DNA of 64,000 bases from Streptomyces sp. NBC_00258 (GCF_036182465.1 NZ_CP108081.1:4030001-4094000); one strand, 5' to 3'; positions 1 through 9,882 are shown, counted from the stretch's first letter. Translations and numbers: made by a program. The notes: generated from the sequence alone by a model not told the origin.

Positions 1-1644
1 CCATTCGGCGAGCGCTCCGTCGTCGTTGACGCGATGCGGGGGCAGCCGCTCGGCGAGCGCGCGCCAGCGGTCGGCGTCCGGTCCCGGGTGGTACGCGGCC
101 GCCGTGAGCAGGGCGTGCCGGGCCGCCGAGAGGTCCATGGCGGCGTTGACGGCGCCCCAGCTCCCGTTCGCCGGGCGGTTCTCGGGCGAATAGGAGGGGA
201 CGACGACGAGTTGGCCGTGCTCGTCGGTACGGGTGAGGAAGTCCTCGTAGAACAGGGCGAGTTCGGCGAGCGCACCCTTCAACCGGGGGTCGTGCTCCCC
301 GCGTGTCTCGTCGTGGTCGACAAGCGGTTCGAGGAGCCAGTCGGCACCCGCGGTCCACAGGTGCAGGGGGTATTCGCGGCTGAAGTGGTACGTGTGCCCG
401 GACTCGCCGTCCGTGTGCGGTGGGGCGACGATGCCTCGGGCGCCGAAGACGGCCCGGGCGTTGTCCCGCCAGTGCGGCAACTGCCCGTGGATCAGGGCCG
501 CGTGGGCCTCGACGACCTCGGGCAGCGCGCACGCGACGGCCGACGCGGTCTGCAGATTGAGGTTGGCGTCCGTGGTGAACGCCCCGGACCACGCCGTGTC
601 CCAGTCGCCGGTCCACAGCCCGGTGAGCCTCGGCGGCAGCATCCCGGCGGCGGACAGCAGATGGTAGCGGCCCGCCGCGAAGAGCCGTTCGAGCAGTGCG
701 GGGCTCTTGGGCCGCTTGAGCAACTCCGAGCCGGGAAGGGCGCGTTCGGCCTCGTCGGCGTCCAGGGCGAGGGAGACGCGGCTGTATGCGGTTCGGTGGA
801 GCTCCAGGTGACTCTCCAGGAGGCTGCCGTACGGTTCCTCGCCGCCGCCGTCCGGCAACAGTTCGCGCAGAGCCTGCGCCTCCGCCACCGTGTCCAGTTC
901 CCCGGTGTGCCGCCGCACCCGGGTCAGCAGCAGGACCGACTCCGCCCCGGCCACGCGGATGCCGGGCGGGGTCAGCGTCGTACGGCCTCCGGTGACCACC
1001 GCCAGCGTCACTCCGGTGTACGCGCGGTCGCTGCCGGGATAGCGGGCACGCAGGGTGAGCACGGCGCCCTCGGGGGTGAGGATCACCCCGTCGCTGACCC
1101 TCAGACCTGCGGGAGCTCCGGGGAGCCGGTGGTCCAGCGCGATGTCCGCGGTGAGGCCCGGGGAGGTCACGTGCTGGACGATCACGTCGTCCGCGCGTGA
1201 GACGAAGACGCGGCTGCTCCAGCCCGTGCAGGCCGCCTCGGCGACGCCCGTGGTGAAGTCGACCGAGCGGCGGTAACCGCGCTCCCCGTCGGCGGGCCGG
1301 CGCAGCCGCACCTGGAAGGCGGGATGGAAGGGCTGCACCCACTGCAGCGGGCGCCCGTCCGTGAACTCCTCGGCCGCGGCCAGGTCCCCGGCGAGCAACC
1401 TGTCCTGGAGCGCGGCCAGTTGGTCCGCCAGCTCCGGGGGCCTGGCGTGCTCGCCACCGTTGGGGCGGACCAGGGTGTGGTGCGTGACGATGACACGGTC
1501 GTCGTCCGGATCGCCGAACACCATGGCGCCATGACGGCCGTTGCCGCTGAGGAAGGCGTCCTCCCAGCGGGCGGCCGGGCGCGGCTCCCAGGTGCCGTGC
1601 GGCGAGGAAGAGGTCGAAGCGGAGGGCGAGGCGTCGGCGCTCAC
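1..1644 (-). CDS. GH95 family glycoside hydrolase (alpha-L-fucosidase type), 3' part outside window
   Basis: 548 codons are visible and the reading frame leaves through the left edge, so the C-terminus is missing. The start is a GTG that overlaps the TGA of the upstream GH42 gene (GTGA), which implies translational coupling. The N-terminal part has the GH95 N-domain pattern (RWEDAFLSGNGRHGAMVFG) and the central part an N-x-N pair in DANLNLQTA, comparable to the asparagines that activate water in GH95 enzymes. GH95 members usually remove alpha-1,2-linked L-fucose, and some act on L-galactose. No signal peptide is seen, so the enzyme is probably intracellular and trims imported oligosaccharides. 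It is the distal visible gene of the sugar-transporter/GH74/GH42 operon, which fits removal of fucose from xyloglucan side chains. Family call is fairly sure; substrate is inferred. Confidence 0.82.
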   Translation of the reverse strand, partial: MSADASPSASTSSSPHGTWEPRPAARWEDAFLSGNGRHGAMVFGDPDDDRVIVTHHTLVRPNGGEHARPPELADQLAALQDRLLAGDLAAAEEFTDGRPLQWVQPFHPAFQVRLRRPADGERGYRRSVDFTTGVAEAACTGWSSRVFVSRADDVIVQHVTSPGLTADIALDHRLPGAPAGLRVSDGVILTPEGAVLTLRARYPGSDRAYTGVTLAVVTGGRTTLTPPGIRVAGAESVLLLTRVRRHTGELDTVAEAQALRELLPDGGGEEPYGSLLESHLELHRTAYSRVSLALDADEAERALPGSELLKRPKSPALLERLFAAGRYHLLSAAGMLPPRLTGLWTGDWDTAWSGAFTTDANLNLQTASAVACALPEVVEAHAALIHGQLPHWRDNARAVFGARGIVAPPHTDGESGHTYHFSREYPLHLWTAGADWLLEPLVDHDETRGEHDPRLKGALAELALFYEDFLTRTDEHGQLVVVPSYSPENRPANGSWGAVNAAMDLSAARHALLTAAAYHPGPDADRWRALAERLPPHRVNDDGALAEW

Positions 1645-3632
1645 GGCGAGAGCACCGCCGCTCCAAGGCGCTCCAACTCCAGCGACCCTGTGACCTGTTG
1701 ACCGTTCAGCAGGTCCCGGTAAGTCCCCGGCACCTGCACGGTCACCGCCTCGCGCCCGTGGTTGAGCACGAAGAGCACGTCTCCCCGGCGGACGGCCTCG
1801 ACCTGTGGGGGCAGCCCGTCGAGCACCGGCCGCACGCCGGCGCCGGTCGCCACGCCCGCCAACAGCTCGCGCAGCGCGGCGGGTTCGGGCAGCGTGGAGA
1901 CGTACCAGACACGCTCCTTGCGCAATACCGCCGGGAGCCCGTCGAGTTCGTCGCCCTTGTAGCGGGCCTCCGCGACCGCACCCTCCTCGGCCTCGATCTC
2001 CTCGGACCACAACGTGCCCCGGAATCCCTCGCATTCGGCGGTCTCCCCCGCGTCCAGCGGCCACCACTCGTGCAGGGTGCGGATACCGAAGAGCTCCCGC
2101 AGCCGCTCGTCCATTCCGCCGGGCCGCACCCGGTCGTCCTCGTCGGCGACCCCGGTGAGGAAGCCGCTGACGAGGGTGCCGCCGCCGCGGACGTACGCGA
2201 CGAGGTTGTCGATCGCCGCGTCGGTGAGCAGGTAGAGCTGCGGCACGACGACCAGCCGGTACGCGGACAGGTCGTGCTCCGGGTGCGCGAAGTCCGTGGT
2301 GATGTGGGCCTCCCACAGGGCGCGGTGCCAGGCGCGCACGACCTGCGGATGGTCGACCTCGGAGGAGAGACGGCCCTCCTGCGCACCGGCCCACCAGGCG
2401 TTCCATTCGTGGAGGATCGCGACGTCCGAGGTCGAGTGACCGCCCGTCACTTCAGCGCCGATTCGGGCGAGTTCGGCTCCGAGCTGCTTGACCTCCTGGT
2501 AGATGCGGCCCTGCTCCCCCGCGTGGCTGACCATGCCGGAGTGGAACTTCTCCGCACCCTGGCGGGACTGCCGCCACTGGAAGTAGCAGACGGCGTCGGC
2601 GCCCCGGGCGACGGCCTGGAGGGACCACAGGCGGTTGAGGCCGCGCGGCTTGGGGTGGTTGACGCCCCGCCAGTTCACGGGCCCCGCGGCCTGTTCCATC
2701 AGCATCCACGGCCCACGGGCCTGGGAGCGGGTCATGTCCTGGATGAGCGCGCCGTTCTGGGCGCCGAAGGGGTCGCGCGGGTCGGGATAGATGTCGACGG
2801 AGACGACGTCCTCCTCGTCCGCCCACTTCCAGGCGTCCTGACCGACCCACATCGGCATGAAGTTGGTGGTCACCGGGAGGTGCGGGGAGTGCCGTCGGAC
2901 GATGTCGCGCTCGGCGACGTAACACTCCAGGAGCATGTCGGAGGTGTAGCGCTTGAAGTCGAGGACCTGGCTGGGGTTCTTCATGTAGTGGGCGTGCCGC
3001 GGCGGCAGGATCTCCTCCCAGTCGCCGTAGCCCTGGCTCCAGAAGGCCGTTCCCCAGGCGGTGTTGAGGGAGTCGAGCGTGCCGTACCTGTCCCGGAGCC
3101 AGTGGCGGAAGGTGGCGGCGGCCTCGTCGCCCCAGTCGTAGGTGCAGTACTCGTTGTTGATGTGCCACATCGTGAGGGCTGGGTGGCTGCCGTAGCGGGC
3201 GGCCAGATCCTCGGTGATCGCGGCGGCGTAGCGGCGGTAGGTGGCGCTGGAGTGCGAGAAGTGCTGGCGGCCGCCCCACCACTCGGTGCGGCCGTCCTCG
3301 TCGCGGGGCAGGGTGTCCGGGTGGAGGCGGCCCATCCAGGGCGGGGGCGAGGTGGTCGGCGTGGCGAGGACGGCCCCGATGCCGCTCTCGTGCATGAGGT
3401 CCATCAGCCGGTCCAGCCAGCCGAACTCCCTTGCCCCCGGCTGGGGTTCGAGCTTCGCCCACGAGAAGACACCGAGCGTGACGGAGTTGACGCCGGCCGC
3501 CTTCATGAGGCGTACGTCCTCGTGCCAGGTCTCCTCGGGCCACTGCTCGGGGTTGTAGTCGCCGCCGAAGAGGATCCGGCCGCGGGTGGCGTCCGCGAGA
3601 CCGGGGCGCGCGTGCCCTTCGCGCCCGGTCAT
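1641..3632 (-). CDS. GH42 beta-galactosidase
   Basis: 663 aa, the normal length for a GH42 enzyme. The start at 3632 (MTGREG...) is chosen because its ATG overlaps the stop of the GH74 gene (ATGA); a longer frame upstream only runs antisense-like sequence inside GH74. The TIM-barrel opens with LFGGDYNPEQWPEETW. The acid/base Glu is E161 in WHINNEYC and the nucleophile is E313 in WMLMEQAAG, both typical of GH42. A beta-galactosidase trimerisation domain follows, and then a short beta-rich C-terminus. There is no signal peptide, so it is cytoplasmic. In this operon it would remove galactose from imported galactoxyloglucan oligosaccharides after the GH95 enzyme has taken off fucose. The galactosidase family call is strong; the natural substrate is inferred from neighbours. 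Confidence 0.92.
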   Translation of the reverse strand: MTGREGHARPGLADATRGRILFGGDYNPEQWPEETWHEDVRLMKAAGVNSVTLGVFSWAKLEPQPGAREFGWLDRLMDLMHESGIGAVLATPTTSPPPWMGRLHPDTLPRDEDGRTEWWGGRQHFSHSSATYRRYAAAITEDLAARYGSHPALTMWHINNEYCTYDWGDEAAATFRHWLRDRYGTLDSLNTAWGTAFWSQGYGDWEEILPPRHAHYMKNPSQVLDFKRYTSDMLLECYVAERDIVRRHSPHLPVTTNFMPMWVGQDAWKWADEEDVVSVDIYPDPRDPFGAQNGALIQDMTRSQARGPWMLMEQAAGPVNWRGVNHPKPRGLNRLWSLQAVARGADAVCYFQWRQSRQGAEKFHSGMVSHAGEQGRIYQEVKQLGAELARIGAEVTGGHSTSDVAILHEWNAWWAGAQEGRLSSEVDHPQVVRAWHRALWEAHITTDFAHPEHDLSAYRLVVVPQLYLLTDAAIDNLVAYVRGGGTLVSGFLTGVADEDDRVRPGGMDERLRELFGIRTLHEWWPLDAGETAECEGFRGTLWSEEIEAEEGAVAEARYKGDELDGLPAVLRKERVWYVSTLPEPAALRELLAGVATGAGVRPVLDGLPPQVEAVRRGDVLFVLNHGREAVTVQVPGTYRDLLNGQQVTGSLELERLGAAVLSP

Positions 3633-5857
3633 CGGACGGGCTCCCCGTACTGGATGCCGCGACCGTTCGTCGCCAGATACACCCGGCCGTACACGCGCGG
3701 GTCCCCGACGACGACCTCGCCGGTCCAGCCCCACTGATGGGCGTCGTCGTTGATCCGCGTCCAGGTCTTCGCCTCGTCGTCGGAGCGGTAGACGGCGGTG
3801 ATGGTGTCCGTCGACCCGACCTGGTAGATCGCGGGATAGTCCGCCCCGTCGGCGGCTCTGCCGAAACCGAGGGTGTACGAGGCCCAGCAGCTGGCCACCT
3901 TCGAGAAGCTCGCCCCGCCGTCGGTGGACCGGTAGAGCCCGTTCCATTTGGCGGAGAGCCACAGGTCACCGCTCCGCCCGGGCGCGGCGACGAGCTTGAA
4001 CTGGGCGTCCCCGGAGGGCAGTCCGCCTGCACGCTCGGTGAAGGTTAGGCCACTGTCAGTGCTGGCGAGTAGCGTTCCTGTGTCGGTGTCGTACGCGTAG
4101 AAGAGCGTCGGGTCGGCCGGGTCGGCGACCGGCGTGGCGCCCTTCGGGAAGGAGGAGATCTCGGACCAGGTCGCGCCGTTGTCGGTGGACCGGTGGGCTG
4201 CGTACTTCGTGCCGTCCCAGTGCACGAAGGACCACAGCAGCGCGCTGCCGTCGGCGTTGGTGGCGATCGGCCCCGGTGCGTCCTTGGCGATGTCGGGCTG
4301 GGCCTCGAAGGGCGCCCAGGTCCTGCCTCCGTCGTTCGAGCAGGCGCCGTTGCCGTTGTCGCCCCAGCCCGCCCGGACCACGTACGACGGCCTGGCCGCG
4401 GCCTGTGCGAGTCCCGTCGCCGACCCGAACACGGGGTTCGCCGCCATGCCGCGCGCCGGCGACGCCGTGAGCCGCTCGTGGTACATCACGCCGATGTCCC
4501 CGAGCCCGCTCAGCAGGTGCGCCTCCCCGACCGGGGGCGAGATCAGCTGGCGCACGGCCGTCTCCTCCAGGCCCCGGATCTGCGGCGCCCACCGCTTCAG
4601 GTCACGGGTGCCGTAGAGGGTGGCCCCGGTCCCGTACACGATGTGCTTCGAGTCGTACGGGTCCACGGCGAGCGCCTGGATCCACCAGCCGAACTTCGGC
4701 TTGTCGGCACCCCACTTGAGGAAAGGAGTCTCGGACACGTCGAACACGGCAGCGTCCTTGAGGGACGTCCAGGTACGGCCGCCGTTCGTGGTGCGGTACA
4801 CGGTGTCGACGTCGGCCCAGCGGTTGTTGGTGGAGACGGCGAGGGTGCCCGGGCAGCGGGCGTCCACGGCGACTCCGCCGTAGCCGAAGGTGTCGGCGGA
4901 TCCGTCGGCCGTCGTTCCGCCCGGCTTCACGGGGGTCACGTCGGCCCACTTGCCGGTCGCGGTGCGCAGCTTGTGCACGCTGCCGTCGGACTGGCCGTTG
5001 GGTCCTGGCGCGTTGGCGTACGTCACGTACAGCTCACGCGTGTGCCGGTCGTAGGCGGCCCGGACCGGGACCTTGACGGACGTGCCGGACGGCTGCCCGG
5101 GAACGGCCTCCCACGCCGTCCCGTCGGCCGTGCGGTACAGGTTCGCCGTGCCCGAGGTGCCGTCGCCGTCGCCCCAGCCGGCATAGACGGCCCGCCCGAC
5201 GGCGACGAGGAACATGACGCCCTGCCCGGAAGCGCTCGCCTGCGCCGGGAAGCCGGTCACGGCCGCCCAGGTGGCCCCGCGGTCGGTGGACTTCAACAGT
5301 CCGTCGTGCCGCGTGCCCAGCCACAGGGTGTCGCTGTCACGCGGGTCGACCAGCAGGCGCTCCCCCGCACCCCGGCCGTCCTCGTTGGCACCGAGCTTCA
5401 CACCCAGGTCCGAGCGCTTCCAGGTGGCGCCCCGGTCCTCGGAACGCAGTACCGCGCCGTTGCCGGCCCAGGACTGGGCGTACGTACCGAGGGAGAGGTA
5501 GACGCGGTTCGGGTGCGCCGGGTCGACGGCGATCGCCTCCACACCGAGCAGGTTCCAGTCGTCCCACCCGAGGTGGTCGGTGAGCGGGGTCCAACGGGCG
5601 GCACGGTCGTCCCAGCGGTAGGCGCCACCGATGTCGGTACGGGCATAGGCGAGACCCCGTACGGACGGATGGAAGAGAACACCGGTGACGAAGCCGGTCC
5701 CGCCGATGACGACGTTGCGCCAGCGGTAGGCGGACGCGTCCGTGTCAGCGGCCGGGGCCGCCAGCGCCGGGCTGGAGCCGGCGGAAACAGTGGTGAGGGC
5801 AACCGTGGCAGCGGTCCCGGCAAGGACGGCGCGTCTGCTCAGGCGGGACGTGCGCAT
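3629..5857 (-). CDS. secreted GH74 xyloglucanase
   Basis: 742 aa. The N-terminus carries a twin-arginine type signal (LSRRAVLAG followed by a hydrophobic run and an A-x-A site near residue 35). The mature part is a repeated BNR/Asp-box propeller (many SxDxGxTW units, e.g. STDRGATW, TTNGGRTW, STDGGASF), the double seven-bladed architecture of GH74. The conserved catalytic-region segment ARTDIGGAYRWD places the first catalytic Asp at about D75. GH74 enzymes cleave the beta-1,4-glucan backbone of xyloglucan. An RBS (GAGG) lies 8 nt before the ATG. It is 153 bp from the upstream permease gene and overlaps the GH42 gene by 4 bp. It would make the oligosaccharides taken up by the ABC importer encoded just upstream. 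No carbohydrate-binding module is present. Confidence 0.9.
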   Translation of the reverse strand: MRTSRLSRRAVLAGTAATVALTTVSAGSSPALAAPAADTDASAYRWRNVVIGGTGFVTGVLFHPSVRGLAYARTDIGGAYRWDDRAARWTPLTDHLGWDDWNLLGVEAIAVDPAHPNRVYLSLGTYAQSWAGNGAVLRSEDRGATWKRSDLGVKLGANEDGRGAGERLLVDPRDSDTLWLGTRHDGLLKSTDRGATWAAVTGFPAQASASGQGVMFLVAVGRAVYAGWGDGDGTSGTANLYRTADGTAWEAVPGQPSGTSVKVPVRAAYDRHTRELYVTYANAPGPNGQSDGSVHKLRTATGKWADVTPVKPGGTTADGSADTFGYGGVAVDARCPGTLAVSTNNRWADVDTVYRTTNGGRTWTSLKDAAVFDVSETPFLKWGADKPKFGWWIQALAVDPYDSKHIVYGTGATLYGTRDLKRWAPQIRGLEETAVRQLISPPVGEAHLLSGLGDIGVMYHERLTASPARGMAANPVFGSATGLAQAAARPSYVVRAGWGDNGNGACSNDGGRTWAPFEAQPDIAKDAPGPIATNADGSALLWSFVHWDGTKYAAHRSTDNGATWSEISSFPKGATPVADPADPTLFYAYDTDTGTLLASTDSGLTFTERAGGLPSGDAQFKLVAAPGRSGDLWLSAKWNGLYRSTDGGASFSKVASCWASYTLGFGRAADGADYPAIYQVGSTDTITAVYRSDDEAKTWTRINDDAHQWGWTGEVVVGDPRVYGRVYLATNGRGIQYGEPVR

Positions 5858-5917
5858 GACATACCTCGTTCCAGGAAAGGGAGAACTTCGAAATGAGGAG
5901 TGGACGGGCGCCTCTCA

Positions 5918-5946
5918 AGGGGCGCGGAGAACTGCGCGATCAGCCA
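5918..5946. repeat. copy of the GCGCAGTTCCCCGCGCCCCT intergenic repeat
   Basis: A diverged copy in reverse orientation (GGGGCGCGGAGAACTGCGCG) in the 153-bp gap between the permease and GH74 genes. The same element occurs at 15063-15119, 21329-21360, 32741-32970 and 55034-55068. No terminator-like pair is formed here, so the operon may read through. Confidence 0.7.
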
Positions 5947-6010
5947 CGGCGGCCCCGCAGCCGACAAACAACCGAACAATTCCCAGACCAAGCCAGAAGG
6001 GGGACGCGAG

Positions 6011-6961
6011 TCACCCCTTGACGGCGCCGGTCAGCATGCCCTTCTTGAAGTGCTTCTGGACGAAGGGCGAGAGGAACGCGACGGGCAGCAGGGCCAGCAC
6101 CATGACCGCCATCTGGACGGCGAGCGCGGAGAGCTGGCCCGTCTTGATGGCCTGGCTCATACCGACCGGGGGCTCCTGCTTCTGGACGAGCTGGATCATG
6201 ACGTTCTGCAGCGGCATCATGTCCTGGTCGCTCAGGTAGATCGACGCGTTGAACCAGGCGCTCCAGTAGCCGACGGCGTAGAACAGCGTGATCACCGCGA
6301 TGACGGCACGGGAGAGCGGCATCACGATCTGCCAGAGGATCCGCCAGTCCCCCGCCCCGTCGATCCGCGCGCTGTCGGTGAGCTCCGGCGAGATGCTCAT
6401 GAAGAACGCCCGCAGGACCAGGATGTTGAAGACACTGATCGCGCTCGGCAGGATCAGCGCCAGGTACGTGTCCGTCAGCCCCAGGGACTGCACGAGCAGA
6501 TACGTGGGGATGAGGCCGGCGCCGAAGAACATCGTCGCGAGCAGGATCATCAGGAACCACCGGTGCCCGACCGACCCGACGCGGGAGAGCCCGTACGCGG
6601 AGAGGATGGACACCGTCATCGAGAACACCGTGCCGACGAGCGTGACGCCCAGGCTGACGAGGGTGGCGCGGGTGACCTGGCCGCCGCTCAGCAGCTCCTG
6701 GTAGGCGATGAAGGTGATGCCCTTGGGGATCACCACCAGGCCGCCGGCCTCACTGATGTCCTGCTTCGAGGACAGACTGGTGACGACGACGATCCACAGC
6801 GGGAACAGCACGGCGAAGCATGCGATGGCCAGGACGAGGCCCTTGCTCGCGATCCCGGCCTTGTTGGGCTCCTCCTCCCAGACGGGCCTCGGCGGTGCGG
6901 CCCAGCGTCCGGAAGCCTTCGGGCCGGGGGCCTTCGGCCGTTCCTCGGTGACAGCGCTCAC
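6011..6961 (-). CDS. carbohydrate ABC transporter permease (MalG/LplC family)
   Basis: 316 aa. The GTG start at 6961 overlaps the TGA of the upstream permease (GTGA). An ATG further upstream is only open frame inside the neighbour. About six membrane segments follow a short cytoplasmic N-terminus. The EAA loop is present as DSARIDGAGDWRILWQIVMPLSRA near residue 190-215, the docking site for the ATPase. The C-terminus (FVQKHFKKGMLTGAVKG) is typical of the LplC group that partners with LplB and a large lipoprotein. No ATPase gene is in the locus, so a shared MsiK-type ATPase is likely, as is known for Streptomyces sugar importers. It imports the oligosaccharides produced by the GH74 enzyme (inferred). 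Confidence 0.9.
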   Translation of the reverse strand: MSAVTEERPKAPGPKASGRWAAPPRPVWEEEPNKAGIASKGLVLAIACFAVLFPLWIVVVTSLSSKQDISEAGGLVVIPKGITFIAYQELLSGGQVTRATLVSLGVTLVGTVFSMTVSILSAYGLSRVGSVGHRWFLMILLATMFFGAGLIPTYLLVQSLGLTDTYLALILPSAISVFNILVLRAFFMSISPELTDSARIDGAGDWRILWQIVMPLSRAVIAVITLFYAVGYWSAWFNASIYLSDQDMMPLQNVMIQLVQKQEPPVGMSQAIKTGQLSALAVQMAVMVLALLPVAFLSPFVQKHFKKGMLTGAVKG

Positions 6962-8052
6962 TTCTTGTACACCCCCTGCTCGCCCATGAGATGGGCGACC
7001 TTGTTCGCGGCGAGGACGAGGCCGAGACTGACCACACCCTTGATCAGGCCCGCCGCCGCCGCGTAACTGAAGTCCTGGTTGCGGACGCCGTTCCACCACA
7101 CGAAGGTGTCGAGGACCTCCGCCGCCCCCGGCCCCACCGCGTCCCGCTGCAGCAGGATCTGTTCGAAGCCGACCGTGAGCGCGTCACCGACACGCAGCAC
7201 CAGGAGCAGGGCGATCACCGGACGCAGCGCGGGCAGCGTGACGTGCCACATCCGGCGCCACCGGCCGGCCCCGTCCATCGCCGAGGCCTCGTACAGGTCG
7301 GGACTGACGGAGGCCAGCGCCGCGAGGAAGACGATGATTCCCCAGCCGGCGTCCTTCCAGACGCCCTCCGCCGTCACCAGGAACTTGAAGATCCCCGGGT
7401 CGGTCATGAGGTCGAAGCCCTCGTAGCCGTGCTGGCGCAGCGTCTGCGCGATGATGCCGGCGCCGCCGAAGATCTGCTGGAAGACGGTGATGACCAGCAC
7501 CCAGGAGAAGAAGTGCGGCAGGTAGAGGATCGCCTGCGACACCGCCCGCACCCGGGGCCTGATCACGCTGTTGATGAGCAGCGCCAGCACGATCGGGATC
7601 GGGAAGAAGAGCAGCAGTTGGAGGGAGAACAGGACGAAGGTGTTCTGGACGGCGTCCCAGAACGCCGAGTCCTCGAAGATCCGCGAGAACTGCTCGAAGC
7701 CGACCCAGGGGCTGTGGAAGATGGCGACGAAGCCGTTGTCGCTGATGTACGGGTCGTACTCCTGGAAGGCGACGACGTTGCCCAGGATCGGTATGTAGTT
7801 GAAGACCAGCACCAGCAGGACGGCAGGCAGGGTCATCAGGATCAGCGTGCGGTCCCGCTTGAGGCGGGTCCTGAGGGTGCCGCCGTTCGCGGCCTTCCTC
7901 AGGGCCTTCTTCTCGGCTCTGGAGACCCCGGAGGGCTTCGCGGGCTTGGCGGCTTTGGTGGATCTGCCCCCTCCGGCGGAGGGTTCGGCGGTGTCGTCCG
8001 TCGTCGACGGCGCGGTGCGCGAGGCGGCGCCCGGAGTGGTGCTGTGTGCCAC
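6958..8052 (-). CDS. carbohydrate ABC transporter permease (LplB family)
   Basis: 364 aa with a 60-residue, lysine/proline-rich cytoplasmic extension before the first membrane helix (LILMTLPAVLLVLVFNYIPI). The sequence NYIPILGNVVAFQEYDPY is characteristic of LplB-type permeases. The EAA motif is EASAMDGAGRWRRMWHVTLP. It begins 4 bp after the binding-protein stop and overlaps the second permease by 4 bp, so the three are one transcription unit. Function is import of an oligosaccharide together with the second permease and an ATPase encoded elsewhere. Family assignment is firm, substrate inferred as xyloglucan-derived oligosaccharide. Confidence 0.9.
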   Translation of the reverse strand: MAHSTTPGAASRTAPSTTDDTAEPSAGGGRSTKAAKPAKPSGVSRAEKKALRKAANGGTLRTRLKRDRTLILMTLPAVLLVLVFNYIPILGNVVAFQEYDPYISDNGFVAIFHSPWVGFEQFSRIFEDSAFWDAVQNTFVLFSLQLLLFFPIPIVLALLINSVIRPRVRAVSQAILYLPHFFSWVLVITVFQQIFGGAGIIAQTLRQHGYEGFDLMTDPGIFKFLVTAEGVWKDAGWGIIVFLAALASVSPDLYEASAMDGAGRWRRMWHVTLPALRPVIALLLVLRVGDALTVGFEQILLQRDAVGPGAAEVLDTFVWWNGVRNQDFSYAAAAGLIKGVVSLGLVLAANKVAHLMGEQGVYKK

Positions 8053-8056
8053 CTCG

Positions 8057-9739
8057 TCACCCCTGCGCGGATCCGCTGTCGTCCAGCAGCTTCTTGTACC
8101 AGTCCCGCAGCTTGTCGCCGCCCTGGCTCTTCCACTCCGACACCGCCTGCTGCATGTCGCTGACCTTCTTGCGGCCGCGGACGACGCTGTCCTCCAGGTC
8201 CTCGAAGTCGTTGGAGAGGCTGGTGTAGCGGGCCGGTTCGGTGATCTGGAGCCCGAAGAAGGAGGACTTCTTGGTGAAGGCGCCCATCCGCTGCTGCCAC
8301 TCCACCTGTTCCTTCGCGATGTCCGGGAAGTCGGGGTGCGCGATGGTCGAGGCGGGGCTCGCCAGCATGACGAAGGCGTTCAGGACCTCCTGGTTGCCCT
8401 TGTCGTTCTTGGTGGGAACGCCGTCCTTGACGGTGTAGTGCGTGCCCTCCACCCCGTAGTTGGTGAGCATGTACTCCTTGGTGCCGTACGGGGCGGCGGT
8501 GACGTTCGCGGCGGCCAGCACGTCGTGGATCACGGCCTTGGACGCCTTCTTGTTGATGAAGGCAAAGATGCCGGCGGGCGATGCGGCCCACAGCTGGGGG
8601 TCGCCCCCGTCATGGCCGAAGATGTCCATGCCGGCGATGCGGAAGCCCTTGTCCTGGGTGGCCTGTTCGGCCATCTTGCCCCACCAGTCCGCGATGTTCT
8701 GGTTGTACATCAGGACCTGGCCGTCGCTGAAACGCTGACCCGCGGTGCCCTGGTTCGCCGCCCTGGCATCGGGGTGGACGACACCCGCGGAGTACAGCTT
8801 GCGCGTCCACTCCAGCGCTTCGAGGTACTCGTCGGTCTCGACCCGGTAGATCAGCTTGCCGTCGACGAGGTTCCAGCCGAGCGACTTCTCGCTTCCGGAC
8901 AGCACGCCGAAGAAGTTGAAGGCACTCCACTTCATGTCGTCACAGGCCCACACCTTCGCCTTGGCGTTGGTGATCTCCTTGGCGAGGGCCAGGAACTCGT
9001 CGGCGGAGGTGGGGACCTCGTACCCCTCCTTGTCGAAGACGTCCTTGCGGTAGAAGGGCACGATGCCGGGAGGCGTGGCGGCGGGCATGGGCAGGCCGCG
9101 CAGCTTGCCGCCGAAGATGGAGAACTGCCAGGCCTCGGTCGGGATGGCCGCGAGGTTCGGATACTCCTTGACCTTGTCGCCCGAGAGGTACGGGCCGAGG
9201 TCCGCCATCTTGCTGATGATGGCGCTGGGTATCTTGCCGCCCATGTTCCAGCTGGGGATCACCACGACGTCCGGCATGTCACTGGAGGCGAGAACCGCGC
9301 CCAGCTTCTCGTCGTACGTGTTGCCGTCCTGGTTCTGCCAGACGACGTTGGCGCCGATCGTCGTGTTCATCGTCGAGTAGTAGGGATTGCCGCCCTTCGG
9401 CGGCGAGCCCCAGAACGGCGACATGATCTTGATGGTGCTGCCCTTGCCGAGCTTCTGCGGCACCGAGGTCTTCAGGTCGCCCAGGACGAGCTTGCCGGTG
9501 AAACCGACCGAGGAGCCGTTCTTCGACGCGATGTCCGGAGTCACCACGTTCTGCGCCACGAAGGCGGGAAGGATCTTCTGCGCGTCCTTGCCCGAGGTCG
9601 TGCCGTCCTTGGAGCCGCCGCCGGACCCGCCGCACGCGGCGAGAAGCGGCATCCCGCCGGCCACCGCGGCGGCTGCGACCGCCGTGGAGCCGAGGAAACT
9701 TCTCCGACTGGGAGCGGAAGTGGCGGAGTTCGGCGTCAT
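8057..9739 (-). CDS. extracellular solute-binding lipoprotein of sugar ABC importer (LplA-like)
   Basis: 560 aa. The N-terminus combines a twin-arginine motif (SRRSFLG) with a lipobox (LLAACG), so it is exported and lipid-anchored outside the membrane. The size, larger than MalE-type proteins, and the co-encoded LplB/LplC permeases place it in the LplA-type family that binds long or branched oligosaccharides. It is the first gene of the leftward operon. A predicted promoter (-35 GCACAA at 9930-9935 and -10 AGGTTA at 9907-9912, plus-strand readings) sits 5' of a perfect palindrome at 9883-9896, consistent with LacI-type repression. The sugar is inferred from the GH74/GH42/GH95 genes that follow. 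Confidence 0.9.
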   Translation of the reverse strand: MTPNSATSAPSRRSFLGSTAVAAAAVAGGMPLLAACGGSGGGSKDGTTSGKDAQKILPAFVAQNVVTPDIASKNGSSVGFTGKLVLGDLKTSVPQKLGKGSTIKIMSPFWGSPPKGGNPYYSTMNTTIGANVVWQNQDGNTYDEKLGAVLASSDMPDVVVIPSWNMGGKIPSAIISKMADLGPYLSGDKVKEYPNLAAIPTEAWQFSIFGGKLRGLPMPAATPPGIVPFYRKDVFDKEGYEVPTSADEFLALAKEITNAKAKVWACDDMKWSAFNFFGVLSGSEKSLGWNLVDGKLIYRVETDEYLEALEWTRKLYSAGVVHPDARAANQGTAGQRFSDGQVLMYNQNIADWWGKMAEQATQDKGFRIAGMDIFGHDGGDPQLWAASPAGIFAFINKKASKAVIHDVLAAANVTAAPYGTKEYMLTNYGVEGTHYTVKDGVPTKNDKGNQEVLNAFVMLASPASTIAHPDFPDIAKEQVEWQQRMGAFTKKSSFFGLQITEPARYTSLSNDFEDLEDSVVRGRKKVSDMQQAVSEWKSQGGDKLRDWYKKLLDDSGSAQG

Positions 9740-9882
9740 TGCGTCAACCCTTCATGGCGCACAGCAGGACACCCGGCGGTGGGGCCGTCGGCTGCGGTGT
9801 CTGAGTGGAACTGGCTGAGCCGAAGCGGACCTCGGAGGTATGCGCACCCTCCGGGGGCGACATCTTCGACTATCGACGAGAG

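Noticed and set aside
1698..3737. 679-aa frame on the plus strand opposite GH42
   Set aside because: Antisense shadow produced by G+C-rich third positions of GH42, which has both catalytic Glu residues.
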